DNA of 64,000 nt from Adiantum capillus-veneris (GCA_014529385.2 CM043966.1:36184739-36248738); one strand, 5' to 3'. Positions 43,642 through 54,931 are shown, counted from the first letter of the stretch. Numbers and translations are program-made. The notes: a model not told the origin generated them from the sequence alone.

Positions 43642-45204
43642 GGTCACGAGTCTGTGGCAACTAACTTTACTTGTGGATTTCTTTTTGGGGGAAATTTTAT
43701 TTGACTTGTTTTAAGGCACCCCTCTGGAAATGCCAATGCCCCAGTTGCATGGTGTGAGGCGGACAGTGAGAGTCTAGGCTGGACGGCCAGTGAGCACTAA
43801 AGTTGGACAAATGGATTAAGATTAGCCACGGTGGGGCTACGAATGTAAATCACTTGATAGCTGGCCGACATTGCATTTTTCGATGTGGTTCCAGTGGTGA
43901 TTGATGGTCAGACGACCAGTGTGAGTGCCATGGAAGCATCTCCTAAAATTTAGGGAACTGCTATTTTGGACCAAAAAAAGTGTTCGCGTCATTAGCTCTG
44001 GAATGACAAGGGGGAACATTTTATTTCTCTGCCGCGAAGTCAATTGGGCAAACGGTCGGGAGATTTTTAGGCGGCAATCCCGATACAGGAAAATGCGTGT
44101 AATTGTGCCAAGTGGCACACTTTCCTCATGCAAGAGAAGGTAGCGCTGAATTTATAGGTGGGAGGCTCATTTTGGAGCTCTCTGTCACAGGTTAAGAGCT
44201 ATGGAGTGCTTTCTTTCCCTCTTATGTACAGTGCGGTGCCAGGAGTGATGCCCTGCACGCTACACACTGCTCTCTCTCCCCCATATGAGCAGTTATGTTA
44301 TGCCCCTCGAGTGGGCCTCTCATTTGACCAATGTATAGCTGTGGGGTTTATGCTTCTGTGCCGAGGCAAGAGCCTCTCTAAACAGGAACGGTGTAGCTAA
44401 CTGCTACACCAAAGCAGGCACCGGTGAGGGTGATAACCTCACCACACAGGTGCATTTTCAGCACTGCGTATTCGCTGAAATTGGACTGTTTTGCAGCCGT
44501 CATGATGCCGGGAGCATTGGGAACAGTGCCCCACTATTAGACGACAGTTCGGGGGCTGTTTAGAGCTGAAAACAGAGGAAAAACCAGTAATTACAGCACG
44601 CCAATGATTACAGCGTGCTGTAATTACTGTTTTTGCGCAAGAAACAGGGGGTCTGCTATTGGAAACGAGTCGGAGCTTGGGAAACTATCCAGGGCAAGTT
44701 TTGGGGCTGTTATGTTGCCAAAATTTTGCCTGCACAGGTGTCATCTAGCTGGATGCACATGAACGTCTCGAGGACTTGGGTTTTGTAGCTTATTCCTCAT
44801 TCTTGAAGAGTAATAAAGAAATACCGAAAGGGGCGCCAACCTTTGGGGCCTACAGGTGTCATTGTCTGCTTGGGAGCATTCTAGCTTCCTGGTTGTGCTT
44901 TTGTTTTGAAGTATAATCCCAGTCTCAGTTACAGGTTCCTTTTAAGTCATTGCTTTGTGTCGTAAAGTCGTGTTAGAAATCGGGTGAAAGCTAACCTCTA
45001 CCACCCTATGGGCCGGTTTCAACCACCAGATGCCAGCCATCACTATAGCCTTGGCTGTGGTTTCATGAGAGAAATGGCCTCTTGCAAGACCCGCGTGCGC
45101 TTGTTCCAAGATAGGAAGATATTAAGTCATTGCTTTGTGTCGTAAAGTCAAGTGTTAAAGAATCGGGTGAAAGCTAACCTCTACCGCCCTACGGGCCGGT
45201 TTCA
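43642..45204 (+). repeat. Solo family B LTR in the integrase of element X
   Basis: Starts GGTCACGAG (TG mutated), ends GGCCGGTTTCA, flanked by GCCAC at 43637-43641 and 45205-45209. Shared block at 44817-44853. The right end together with adjoining integrase sequence is duplicated, so a second LTR end lies at 45021, with ACCAC beside it. Confidence 0.9.
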
Positions 45205-45291
45205 GCCACCAGATGCCAGCCATCAATATAGCCTTGGCTGTGGTTTCATGAGAGAAATGGCCTCCTGCAAGACCCGCATGCACTTGTTCCA
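44942..45291 (+). repeat. 180-bp tandem duplication across an LTR-host junction
   Basis: Copy 1 at 44942-45108 and copy 2 at 45122-45291, separated by 13 bp. Each contains the last 80 bp of the B LTR and about 87 bp of integrase sequence. Confidence 0.9.
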
Positions 45292-45660
45292 GCAATTATT
45301 CACGTAATTATGAACGTCTTTCTTCATGGTAGGCCAATAAACCCCTAGCCAAGTCAATCGTCGTATGGTTTGGTCTTCTGCAAAATGGAGTCCAGCCATC
45401 GTATTATGAGCTTGACTCAAGTAGGTTTCTTGTTTCTCTAGGGTAATGCATAAAAGCAGAATTCTATCCTTGTTTTTCCGATATAGTCTTCCGGCAAACA
45501 ATTGATATAGGGCAGATTGCTCTATCAATCATGGTGTGATAGGAAGTGGTATGTGAGAATCTACTTGACGAATCATTTCCACAGAGAACAGATAAGCATC
45601 TGGTAAATCATCGTCTACCCCTTTTGGTGCTTCCCCTGAGGTGATCCGTGACAGAAGATC
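45205..45660 (-). pseudogene. RNase H end and integrase zinc region of element X
   Basis: Minus strand: ADLLSRITSG (the RNase H end seen as ADxLSR in Gypsy elements) and DDLPDAYLFSVEM, then an H2C2-like unit (LHFAEDQTIRRLTWLGVYWP ... NCWNKC), then a second H2C2 unit, GGHFSHETTAKAILMAGIWWP, that continues at 43641. Frame changes and a stop near 45529 occur. At 45661 the sequence switches to family-C LTR material. Confidence 0.82.
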
Positions 45661-45846
45661 TGCTCGGACTCACTCTGCAGGGCATCTGGACGTAGAGTCT
45701 GAGAGGAAAAAAAAGCGGAAGCTTTACTCGCAGGAAGAGTTGGAACATAAATGTTGACTAGAAGCTGAACCAGATACTAGAAAGGACACTGAAAGGGATA
45801 TTGATAAACCGACAATCTTGTTGTTTGTAACAAATAACCGGAAATA
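45661..45846 (+). other. Family C element fragment (LTR scrap and interior)
   Basis: 45662-45702 matches the family C LTR around 51628-51668 (GGCATCTGGACG). The rest is unassigned interior that resumes at 50074 beyond the family-E insert. Confidence 0.55.
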
Positions 45847-47027
45847 TGTAAGGTGCAACGGAATGAATGTTTGAACTTTGCTCAAGATGAGTGCTCCGAA
45901 CTGTGCTCAAGGGTTCCTTTTACTTAAGGAAGGGAGAGCCTTCCGTCCCTTTAGTGAGAGAGTGCAATGGACACAAACAAAGTGAATGGACACTGTGCGT
46001 GCAAGTGTATGAGACTGAGAGATAGAGAAGAGAATACGACACTAGAGACGTTGTAAAACCCTCCTCCGAAGGCCCCACTCTCTATGGCGAGAGCGGTCTA
46101 CTTATGATTGCACAAATCTCTACAATGCTTGGACTCGCCGACGATGAGGACAACGACGAGACGGGGCTGAAATCTGAAAACGCTAATGGCTGAAATCTGC
46201 AAACCTTTATCTGCTGAATTCTGACTCCATGTTGCACGACGATGCGCTGAAAACGCAGATGCTGAAATCTGCGTTTTCCGGGCTGAAACTGTAAACCTTG
46301 CGGAAACTGCCCGTGCGGCGAGGTATTGCTGCGGGAAGGTGAGATCTGCGAGGTTTGGGACTTGATCTGTGATGTCGAAGGGCTGAAAACTGAAAACGTT
46401 GGTCCTATGGCTGATTCTGTCGCTATGATATGCAAAAACGCTGAGGTTGATCTACAAACCAAAAACGCTAGGGCTGAAAACTGACCTTGCGGGGAAATCT
46501 GCTAACGCTAGGGCTGATCTGTTGTCTACTGTCGTCGGGAATCTGCAAGTGCAAAAACGCTGGCTGATCTGGTGCAAAAACGTTAGGCCTTCTGTTAAGA
46601 GAAAACGCCAGAGTTGTCGCGGGGGTTGGTCTTGCTGAGAAGTTGCCTGTTGAGCAAGGTGCCCCTGCTGCCTCTTCTGCCAATTAGTGCTAGTCTAGGT
46701 TTGCTTATATACAAACTTACTCAATTTGCCCTACCTACTTTCCAACAAAAGTTACTTAAAAATAATAAGTGAAAAATGTCAAAAATAGGGAAAATAGGCT
46801 AAATGCAACAGAAAATTCCCCTGAAGGATTCTGATGGGAATGCTTATGATCATGCTGTGTGCAACCAGAGGATATGCATATATACTAAGTGTCGGACATG
46901 CAGGGTCTGCGAACAGACTCACAAAAGTGCTAGATCACTTCCTATTCTAGACTGACTTGACTGAACTGAACCCTGGTCATGCTGTAGCTTGTCCACAGAC
47001 ACATAGGGTTGGATGTGTCACGTGACA
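45847..47027 (-). repeat. Family E 3' LTR (1181 bp)
   Basis: Minus strand starts with the palindrome TGTCACGTGACA and ends CACCTTACA. Contains the TATA-like element and many AAAACGCTA motifs (plus-strand view). Confidence 0.92.
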
Positions 47028-47040
47028 TCCCCTCCTTTTT
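47028..47040 (-). promoter_or_regulatory. Polypurine tract of family E
   Basis: Minus strand AAAAAGGAGGGGA directly before the 3' LTR. Confidence 0.85.
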
Positions 47041-48523
47041 AAAGTGAGGTACTGGTCATGAACTGTATGGCGTCGAGGGAGATCGCCAATAGCATCCAGA
47101 ATCCTGGAAGGGACTCTTCGTTGGCCCAGTCTGATGTGTGGGTCGTGCGGTACTTGAACTTCATAAAGGTCTGCAACACTTGCTTCTTGGGGCCGCGCCG
47201 AAAGCGACACAAAGGCTTCTGTGGCTCCTTCAATGCTTCAACTTTGTCGAGGGTCATGCTTCTTTCTTCTTCAAGAATCTCCGAGGCTGAAAATTCCTGA
47301 AACCACTTCCAACACAAAAACATAAACATACCCATTCCCTGTAAAGTGACTGGAAAAAATCTCGTTTTCCTAAAAGACTGTGCATGCAATGTAGATGAAC
47401 CAATAGACGGAGTGCCAAACCGTTCACCACACCCACGCAAACAATGAGATCGAATCTCTCTCTTATGATCTAAAGCAATCAATTGGGGCAATTCACCACG
47501 GAAATGCCCATGCTTGATGCGCATACTTTCATGTGCTCGTTCTACAACTGTGTCATGCCAAGGAAGAGACGTGGAATGTGACTTCCTTGAATGCATACTT
47601 TTCAGCTTTTCATGAGAAATCCGCATACATTTGTGCTCATTCATGAGTGAAACGTGCCGAACGTACAAGATGTCATGCCTAGGAAAAGGGATCACATAAA
47701 GACGCTGACGAAAATACAAGAAACGATCATGAATGAAACACTCGTACAATGCGTGCTGACTAATTATTTGAACACATAATACTTCCTGTGAGGGTTCTTT
47801 GGACCTAGGCTCAAGAGCCAAGATCGGTTCGCCGTATTTGATTGAATCTTCCTGTGGAGGTTCTGTAGACCTCGACTCGAGAGCCAAGATCGATTCTTCG
47901 TGATTGATCGAATCTGCAACGAGGTTAGCTTCGCTAGAAAAAGCATCAACTAAACCATCATCCTTGTGAACAATCACGTCTTGATCATACAAACCATCAT
48001 GCTTGTGAGAAATCACATCTTGATCATGCAAATCATCATGCTTGTCATTGGCATCCAAATCATCATGCTCATCATCATGCAAATCTTGTGTATCATGCTT
48101 GGGAGAAGAAGAGACTAAGAGAGTCGTCTTTTCTTGAATCTCTTGCATCTGTGCCTGAACTTGAGAAAAAAGTCGCAACAACTCTTGCGTACGCTCTATG
48201 GCTACCTCTCTTTCTGCTCTGCTTTCTGCGTGTCTGCGATCCATTTCTGCTTTTCTTTCTGTGTGTCTGCTATCCATTTCTGCTTTTCTTTGTGCTTGTC
48301 TTGCTGCGCGTTCTAACTTCCTTTCCATAAACATATGGTCCAAAGCCTCCATAGGAGTTAGGGCAATCCTTAACGTAGATGGGGAAGGGGGAGGGTCGGA
48401 AAAACCTCCTGTTTCTTCGCCTCTCTCATGCTCATCACCTCTAAGCGAAGTATCCATTCCGCTTCGAGTGATGACCATCCACTGAAGTCTTGGGTTCTTG
48501 TGGTCTTGGGTTCTTAAGTTCAC
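47039..48523 (-). CDS. Family E protein of unknown function (494 aa)
   Basis: I do not recognise this protein as a known family. The frame opens at 48523, but MVITRSGMDTS at 48478 (residue 16) looks like the usual start of a plant Gypsy gag and may be the true start. Visible parts: a charged, probably coiled-coil segment with repeated RKAEMDSRH units (about 62-135); a His/Asp-rich array of KHDDLHDQDV-like units (143-195); two ILALE-type repeats (205-247); a His/Arg-rich C-terminal half with HxH and paired Cys-His spots (248-440); and KFKYRTTHTSDWANEESLPG (455-475), which resembles the chromodomain ends of the Gypsy pols here. It is open to its end in this copy and ends at the purine tract. 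It may be a gag-like or packaging protein; function unproven. Confidence 0.7.
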   Translation of the reverse strand: MNLRTQDHKNPRLQWMVITRSGMDTSLRGDEHERGEETGGFSDPPPSPSTLRIALTPMEALDHMFMERKLERAARQAQRKAEMDSRHTERKAEMDRRHAESRAEREVAIERTQELLRLFSQVQAQMQEIQEKTTLLVSSSPKHDTQDLHDDEHDDLDANDKHDDLHDQDVISHKHDGLYDQDVIVHKDDGLVDAFSSEANLVADSINHEESILALESRSTEPPQEDSIKYGEPILALEPRSKEPSQEVLCVQIISQHALYECFIHDRFLYFRQRLYVIPFPRHDILYVRHVSLMNEHKCMRISHEKLKSMHSRKSHSTSLPWHDTVVERAHESMRIKHGHFRGELPQLIALDHKREIRSHCLRGCGERFGTPSIGSSTLHAQSFRKTRFFPVTLQGMGMFMFLCWKWFQEFSASEILEEERSMTLDKVEALKEPQKPLCRFRRGPKKQVLQTFMKFKYRTTHTSDWANEESLPGFWMLLAISLDAIQFMTSTSL

Positions 48524-48856
48524 GAGGAACTTGGGTTCTTGCGGGTTCTTGAGGGTCTTGGGTTCTTGAGTTCTGGAGGGTTTTCTTTCGCTTGCAATCT
48601 GTGTTAGAGAAGGATCTTCTCTTCACCCGAGTTCTGCTCTTTTCTGCGGGCGCACCCATTGGCGGCCTTGCGCTCACACCAAGTTTGCTTTTTCCCACCT
48701 CACGTCGATTGGCCGGCCGCTAAGTGCACGGTCCGCTCTCAATGAGGGAAAAGAGGCACAAGGGGAGGTTGGACAAGCCCTTCTTTCCTCAACAAGCAAA
48801 AAAAAATTATTTGGTTCTTGTGGTTCTTTCCTTGAGTGATATAGAACACTGCCAAA
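48524..48856 (-). other. Family E leader with GGTTCTTG-type repeats
   Basis: Between primer site and ORF. On the plus strand 48488-48582 is a run of irregular TTGGGTTCTTG units. No other gene. Confidence 0.6.
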
Positions 48857-48868
48857 GCTCTGATACCA
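48857..48868 (-). promoter_or_regulatory. Primer binding site of family E
   Basis: Minus strand TGGTATCAGAGC, perfect, one base after the 5' LTR. Confidence 0.93.
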
Positions 48869-48869
48869 A

Positions 48870-50073
48870 TGTTAGGTGCTGCGGAATGAATGTTTGAACT
48901 TTGCTCAAGATGAGTGCTCCGAACTGTGCTCAAGGGTTCCTTTTACTTACGGAAGGGAGAGCCTTCCGTCCCTTTAGTGAGAGAGTGCAATGGACACAAA
49001 CAAAGTGAATGGACACTGTGCGTGCAAGTGTATGAGACTGAGAGATAGAGAAGAGAATACGACACCAGAGACGTAAAACCCTCCTCCGAAGGCCCCACTC
49101 TCTATGGGGAGAGCGGTCTATTTATGATTGCACAAATCTCTACAATGCTTGGACTCGCTGACGATGTCGACGACGACGAGACGGGCTGAAATCTGAAAAC
49201 GCTAATGACTGAAATCTGCAAATCTTTATCTGCTGAATTCTGACTCTATGTCGGTGACGACGGCGATGACGACGATGCAACGACGACGCGCTCAAAACGC
49301 AGATGCTGAAATCTGCGTTTTCTGGGCTGAAACTGTAAACCTTGCGGAAACTGACCGTGCGGCGAGGAACTGCTGCGAGAAGGTGAGATTTGTGAGGTTC
49401 GGGACTTGATCTGCGATGTCTAAGGGCTTAAAACTGAAAATGCTGGTCCTATGGCTGATTCTGTCGCTATGATCTGCAAAAACGCTGAGGTTGATCTGCA
49501 AACCAAAAAGGCTAGGGCTGAAAATTGACCGTGCAGGGAAATCTGCTAACGCTAGGGCTGATCTACTGTCTACTGTCGCCGGGAATCTGCAAGTGCAAGA
49601 ACACTGGCTGATCTGGTGCAAAAACGCTAGGCATTCTGTTGAGAGAAAACGCCAGAGTTGTCGCGGGGGTTGGTCTTGATGAGAAGTTGCGTGTTGAGCA
49701 AGGTGCTCCTGCTGTCTCTTCTGCCAATTAGTGCTTGTTTAGGTTTGCTTAGTTACAAACTTGCTCAATTTGCCCTACCTACTTTCCAACAAAAGTCACT
49801 TAAAAATAATAAGTGAAAAATGTCAAAAAATAGGGAAAATAGGCTAAATGCACTGGAAAATTCCCCTGAAGGATTCTGATGGGAATGTTTATGATCATGC
49901 TGTGTGCAACCAGAGGATATGCATCTATACTAAGCGTCTGGACATGCACGGTCTACGAACAGACTCACAAAAGTGCCAGATCACTTCCTATTCTGGACTG
50001 ACTTGACTGAATTGAACCCTGGTCATGCTCTAGCTTGTCCACGGACACATAGGGTTGGATGTGTCACGTGACA
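48870..50073 (-). repeat. Family E 5' LTR (1204 bp)
   Basis: Partner of 45847-47027, with the same ends and clear similarity along its length. Confidence 0.93.
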
Positions 50074-51352
50074 AATTAGGAGCGAGGAACTCGCTTCTGT
50101 GTGGATTGGGAAGCATAGAGCTGGACATCCACTCTTTTGCAACGAGGAGAGCAATCTCCTTACCTGTTTTGTAGGTGAAATCAAGGATGAGATGGTGAGA
50201 TCGAGAGCGATGACAGCTCAGGAATGAATCGGATATCCTTTCGATTATTTTTTTAAGAATGATGAATTTGAATGAATGAATGATGACGTATGTTGAATGA
50301 TTCTAGTGCGTCAAGATTCCCATATGAATGAGATGACTAGATGCTGTGGTGAGCGCATCAAGAGTTCTTGCGGGGATGAGATGGCTACAGAGGGATCTAG
50401 GTGCATCAAGACTTCTGAACGGATGAGATAACTAGATGATTGAAACTCTGTGTTCAGTATGAACTAAGTGTGTGAATGAAAAACTTTGAAATAGGAATTT
50501 CCGAAGATGATTTTTGATTTATGAGATTAATGTTGTCTGGAAGAACTTGCTAGACATGTGCAGACAAGAAGTGAAATTGATGATAATGGATGGCGAATTG
50601 GGAGCAATGAATGCTCGAAAATGAACCCGATAAGTATCATGAATTTTGAATGAAACTAATGTTTTATGGAAGGTCGCTATTTGTGAATAGATAACAGGAT
50701 TAAGAATGAGATGATGATTTTTTTGGAGCAGTGACAACTCTTGAATGAACCTGATAACGAATCATGAGTCACGACTGATTCAATGGAATGAATGATTAAA
50801 ACACTCTGTTCAATATGAACTTGGTGATGGATTGGGATCCTCGGAAAAGATTTCTCGCACACGACAGTGCTTGAGGCGACATATTCTCGCACACGACAAT
50901 TCTTGAGGCGATAGATACTCGCATACGACGATGCTTGAGGCAAGCGATACTCGCACATGACAGTGCTTGAGGCGAACGATTCTCGCAAACGACAGTGCTT
51001 AAAAGCGAATGGCTACTTGCACACGATAGTGCTCGAGTCAAAAAATCTCTATAGACATGATCGCAATATGGGATTAGTTTACCCGACAGCAATGAGATCT
51101 AGAATGGATCTAGATGTGGTTACTAAATACATTGCTGATAGTCATGGTCGGAGATTTGGAATGAATATTTCTGTGATTGATTGTCATGTGATGTCATGTG
51201 CACTGATGTGACTGTCGTCTTTGTACAAGTGCTCGATGTGTCGTGTCTTGTGCGTCGGTACTTAGAGTTAGTGTCTACTGAACTGGTTTATGGCCTCTAT
51301 CTGTTTTGCAGGCGTAATCGAGGGCGATTACAATTCTTTCAAGAGGGGGGTA
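50074..51352 (+). other. Family C interior/3' region, non-coding
   Basis: No pol sequence. 50200-50820 is rich in loose GAATGAATG and GATGAGAT repeats. 50854-51050 is a 32-bp tandem array. From 51060 on it matches the family-C 3' untranslated region at 18560-18783, including the perfect hairpin GTAATCG-AGGG-CGATTAC (51314-51331) and the purine tract TTCAAGAGGGGGGTA. Confidence 0.75.
50854..51050 (+). repeat. 32-bp tandem repeat, about six units
   Basis: Units read CTCGCACACGACAGTGCTTG followed by AGGCGA and a variable tail. Confidence 0.9.
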
Positions 51353-51892
51353 TGTCACAAAGTGGCGACGTGGCAGTCTGATGACGTGGCGATGACTGTA
51401 CGGACAAGTTGATGCAACAGCAGTACGGATTCTGCAATTCGCGTCGACAGGCTGACATAGCAGCAATACGGAATTCGGTTTTTTGTGCTGACATGATGAC
51501 GTGGCAAAACTGTACGGAAATCCGTAAATTGTGTTGGCTGTTTTTGTTGGCAGCTTTTAGATCAAGTTGCTTTTGATTTTAAAAGCTTTTGGGGCTCTGC
51601 TTTTGGCATCCCTTGTAATCTATATAAGTGACCCTAGGGGCTCACTTTGCAAGGCATCTGGACGCAGAGTCTGAGAGCAGAGGACCCTACGGGAGTTGTA
51701 CTTTGCTCAAAGGTTAATATAAAAGAAATATCGAAAGGGGCGCCAGTCTTTGGGGCCAATCTCTCTTGGCATGGAACTACGCCGAGCCGTGTCGACCAAA
51801 TTGAACTGTGATTTTAAAGTTGTGAAGTATTTTAATTGATTCTCTGCCGTGTCGCGGTAGAATCTTGACTTGAGGTGTCCAAGTCTGTTACA
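51353..51892 (+). repeat. Family C 3' LTR (540 bp)
   Basis: Starts TGTCACAAAGTGGCG and ends GTCCAAGTCTGTTACA. Shared block at 51724-51762. Lacks the telomere-like insert of the copy at 18784. Confidence 0.9.
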
Positions 51893-52569
51893 CTTTCTTT
51901 CTCCCCCACAATTTCATGCTCTTGCTCTCGGAAGGCCATGTAGCGGGAGCGCACTCAGAGAAGGAGGGCAGCCAACAGAAGCTTGTGTGCGTCCCTCTGG
52001 GGATAGCCGCACTCAGACAAGTGCTCTGTCGGCTGTCCGGACAGTTTTTCAGCTCTCTAACGAGTTCCTAATGCCAAATTTCAGCAAAGGTGACCTTGCT
52101 TTGGCACTCCGTAAGCAGGCAGGTAACAAAAGTGATCACTTCTGCATAGAGGAGTATAGAACGAGACAAAGTTCGTTGTTTTAGGCTACAAATACATAAA
52201 ATTTCAGCCACTGTGCCCTTGAATAGCGTGCATTATTTTGCATCAGAAACTTCCGTGATAGAGAACAGTGCAAGCTGTTCCATTTCATGTGCTTGTAAGA
52301 ATCAATTGATAAAACAATAGAAAAATCTTGGGGGGAGGCACCACAACCCATCTGGTCCTTAGTGTCGTGTCCATCTGAATTACTTAAAGTTTTACTGTGT
52401 GAATTCTTAAACAGTGTAATTGTATAGATCCGAAAGTGTTTTAAGTGCTTCCTTTCGTTTCTGTGGCAGGGCCAATATGCTACGAGTCTATGTACGGCAC
52501 TAGATTAGCCCCATACATAGCCGCCACCAGGATCTTGCCTCCTCACCTACTTTTTTCACTCTTGGCATG
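51893..52569. other. Intergenic DNA, nothing recognised
   Basis: A 104-codon open frame (51870-52184) overlaps the LTR end and has no known motif. Confidence 0.5.
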
Positions 52570-54770
52570 GTGCATGATGCCATAGATAGATCACACACTC
52601 GGAGAGCATAGGACCGTGATGGGCTAGTTGCAAAGCACCTCTCTCATGCTTGAGATATGTTGGCACCTCTGTTGAGAGACATGTTCAATAGAGCGATGTG
52701 TGAAGGCTTTCCTGAGAGCTGGAGGACTAATACCAATCCTGCCCATACTAAAGGTAGGAGATCCTATGCTACCTAGCAACTGTTGCACCATCATGGTTGG
52801 CCATATGCTGGCCAAGTTATACGCATCGTGACTGGAGCGTCAACTTAGCTGATGGGAAGAGAGAGAGGGTATTAGAGCTCAGGGACAGGCGGGGTTCGGG
52901 AGGGGGTACTCTACTTTGGATCATGTACTCACATTCAGAGCCTTTATTGAGGAGGGTAGAGGGCGTCGGAGTCGGATCTACTGTTGCTTTGTGGATTTTT
53001 GCAAGGCGTTTGACACAATCCCTAGAGCAAGATTGATGTGTAGGCTGTATGACTTGGGAGTCCCCACTGACCTTACATGGGGGGATCATGGCATGTATGA
53101 GATAGTGACAAGGAGAGCTATGCACAAAAAGAGGGCTTACCAGAGGGATTTCACTCCACCATTGGAGTGAAACAGGGATGCCCACTTTCACCTACTCTGA
53201 GGTGTCAGAGTACATTGAGAGCGAGGGAGATAGAGGAGCATAGCTATTATGTACTTGGATACCGCTATTGCTTTATACGGATTACATTGTAGAAGCAGCT
53301 TGATGCATCACGGACCTTGGCACATGATATTGACCTACGGCGGTAAAACTTGTGCAGTTCAAAGGGCTGTCCTTCTCCATGAGAGAGGCAACAACAATGA
53401 GACTGACACGAGGACATGCAGCATTAGGAAGCTCAGAGTGGATGGGCTCACAGTTGCAATTATGGGGGCACCGCACTAAGCTATGGCTTTTTGACACATT
53501 GGTGACCTCCACATTATTGTATGGGGTGCAGATTTGGGGTCCTAGCTTGAACCATTGCACTCGGATTGGTCAGACCTATGATGGATCGAGAGCGACGAAG
53601 AGACCTCTGGTGACTATGATATCCAAGTTGATTAGATGTAAGACCACAATCCCGCATGAGATTGCCAGAGCAGAGTTGGGGGCCACACTGAATGTGGTCG
53701 AGGCACTTACTAGATCAGTATCCTATGTCCAGGATCATCAATATGCTAGATTAGCACTAGAGTCATCACGAGACCTTGTTATGGGGGAAGACTCCTCATG
53801 TTGGTATACACAGATGTTTGCTTGGTTTCAAAAGCATGGCTTCACTATGGATACATTACCACCTTTTCAATACTCATTGGATGCATCGTCACTCGCACTG
53901 AGACGGCGAGAGATTAGCGGGACTAATCTCACACAGCTAGATAGGAGGAGGACATGATTGTCAATTGGAGAGGAGCTAGGGAAGAAAATTGCTTTCTACA
54001 GAGACCATTTTCAGCCGAGCTACATGGATGAGCATGTTTCACATGCGGTTCTAGGTCAGCTTCGTACATGCTCACACCAGCTCCAGACAGATATAGGCAG
54101 ACAGACTTTAGTTCCCCCAGATCAGAGGATATGCTAGCTATGCCACCTAGAGCCAGAGGCAGAGGAGCATTACATTTGTAGATGCTCAGTGTACAACGAG
54201 ATACGACGTTGCTTCCATTGTTTATTCAGAGAGGGTTTCGCTCCTCTTGCTAGAGTGATGGACTACATCAATGAGAGGTGTCTTGGACTTTTCCTACAAG
54301 AGATACGCAGACACAGAGGAGACATTACTTGGGAGTTCAGCTCCAGTCAGAGTATCGACGCAGAGGCAGGTACCTGATTTCTTTAGAGGGGGGCAATCCT
54401 CAGCAGACCAAGAGGACTCTCACAGATAGAACTACACTGATTAACAGAGTCAAACGACCACAACTCTGTGGTAGATAACATTGACGTCATACTTTTTATC
54501 GTTGGATCTAGGCCATCATTGAGAGGATAGAGCGGCTCCTACCAAGCTCTTCACAAAGGAAGAGATTGAGACCATGAGGCATAGGCCTATGAGAGACTTC
54601 ATGTGATGTCATTGTTGTGTAGGTTGTTTGGTAATTTGTTTAGCCTTTTCATGCTAGGATATGGATCATATGATCATGATGATGTAACCTCTTTTGGTCT
54701 TATAGGTCTTTTAGGCCTTATGCAAACGTTAATATTCATTTTATTTCAATCTCGTCTCTCTCTAATGGAG
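52570..54770 (+). pseudogene. L1-like LINE remnant 1 (RT and C-terminal zinc finger)
   Basis: Reverse transcriptase pieces: MFNRAMCEGFPESWR (near 52680), GYSTLDHVLTFRAFIEE, FCKAFDTIPRARL (near 53000), GVKQGCPLSPT (near 53170). The YADD box is lost in a deletion near 53200. The post-RT region is long and open (53400-53957: KLWLFDTLVTSTLLYGVQIW). A C-terminal zinc-binding motif, LCHLEPEAEEHYIC, lies near 54140-54180. Stops and deletions make it inactive. The end is T-rich with repeated TTTATTTCA-like sequence near 54750. Endonuclease is absent (5' truncated). Confidence 0.9.
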
Positions 54771-54931
54771 GTGGGTTTGTGACTAGACCTAGTTACATGG
54801 ATACACATTTAAGTTAGGGGATACGGTGTGCTACTGGTCAGTTACATACCTCTTCACGTCAGCTTGAAATCGAGAGTGACAAATTTAGGAGGATACCTAC
54901 AAGGGCTAGGTCCTAGGATATGCCAGCTATG

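Larger units (their letters stand above)
30895..45660 (-). mobile_element. Element X: Athila/Tat-like Gypsy element with nested insertions
   Basis: Read on the minus strand from 45660: end of RNase H, integrase zinc region, [solo B LTR 43642-45204], integrase core, a long non-coding stretch, an extra open region, [family A element 32225-40506], the end of the extra region, a family-C 3' untranslated region and a family-C LTR (31391 to 30895). The 5' half is missing and joins family-C material at 45661. The target duplications of the two inserts show that the surrounding sequence was once continuous. That the C-type LTR belongs to this pol is inferred from position only. Confidence 0.75.
45847..50073 (-). 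mobile_element. Family E LTR element, complete, non-autonomous
   Basis: Minus strand order: 5' LTR (50073-48870), perfect primer site, interior with one long ORF, purine tract, 3' LTR (47027-45847). Flanks are AAATA and AATTA, a one-mismatch target duplication. The interior is only 1.84 kb and encodes no protease, RT, RNase H or integrase, so it must borrow them. Its ORF and LTRs match the element at 34182-39673, showing a real family with at least two ORF-bearing copies and one solo LTR in this window. Confidence 0.93.

Noticed and set aside
50854-51050. Possible CRISPR-like array
   Set aside because: Units are contiguous 32-bp tandem copies without unique spacers, and the context is a plant retroelement.
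51870-52184. 104-codon frame as a possible gene
   Set aside because: It begins inside the C LTR end and has no known motif.
52797-53036. 79-codon plus-strand frame as a gene
   Set aside because: It is out of frame with the LINE reverse transcriptase that occupies the same DNA.
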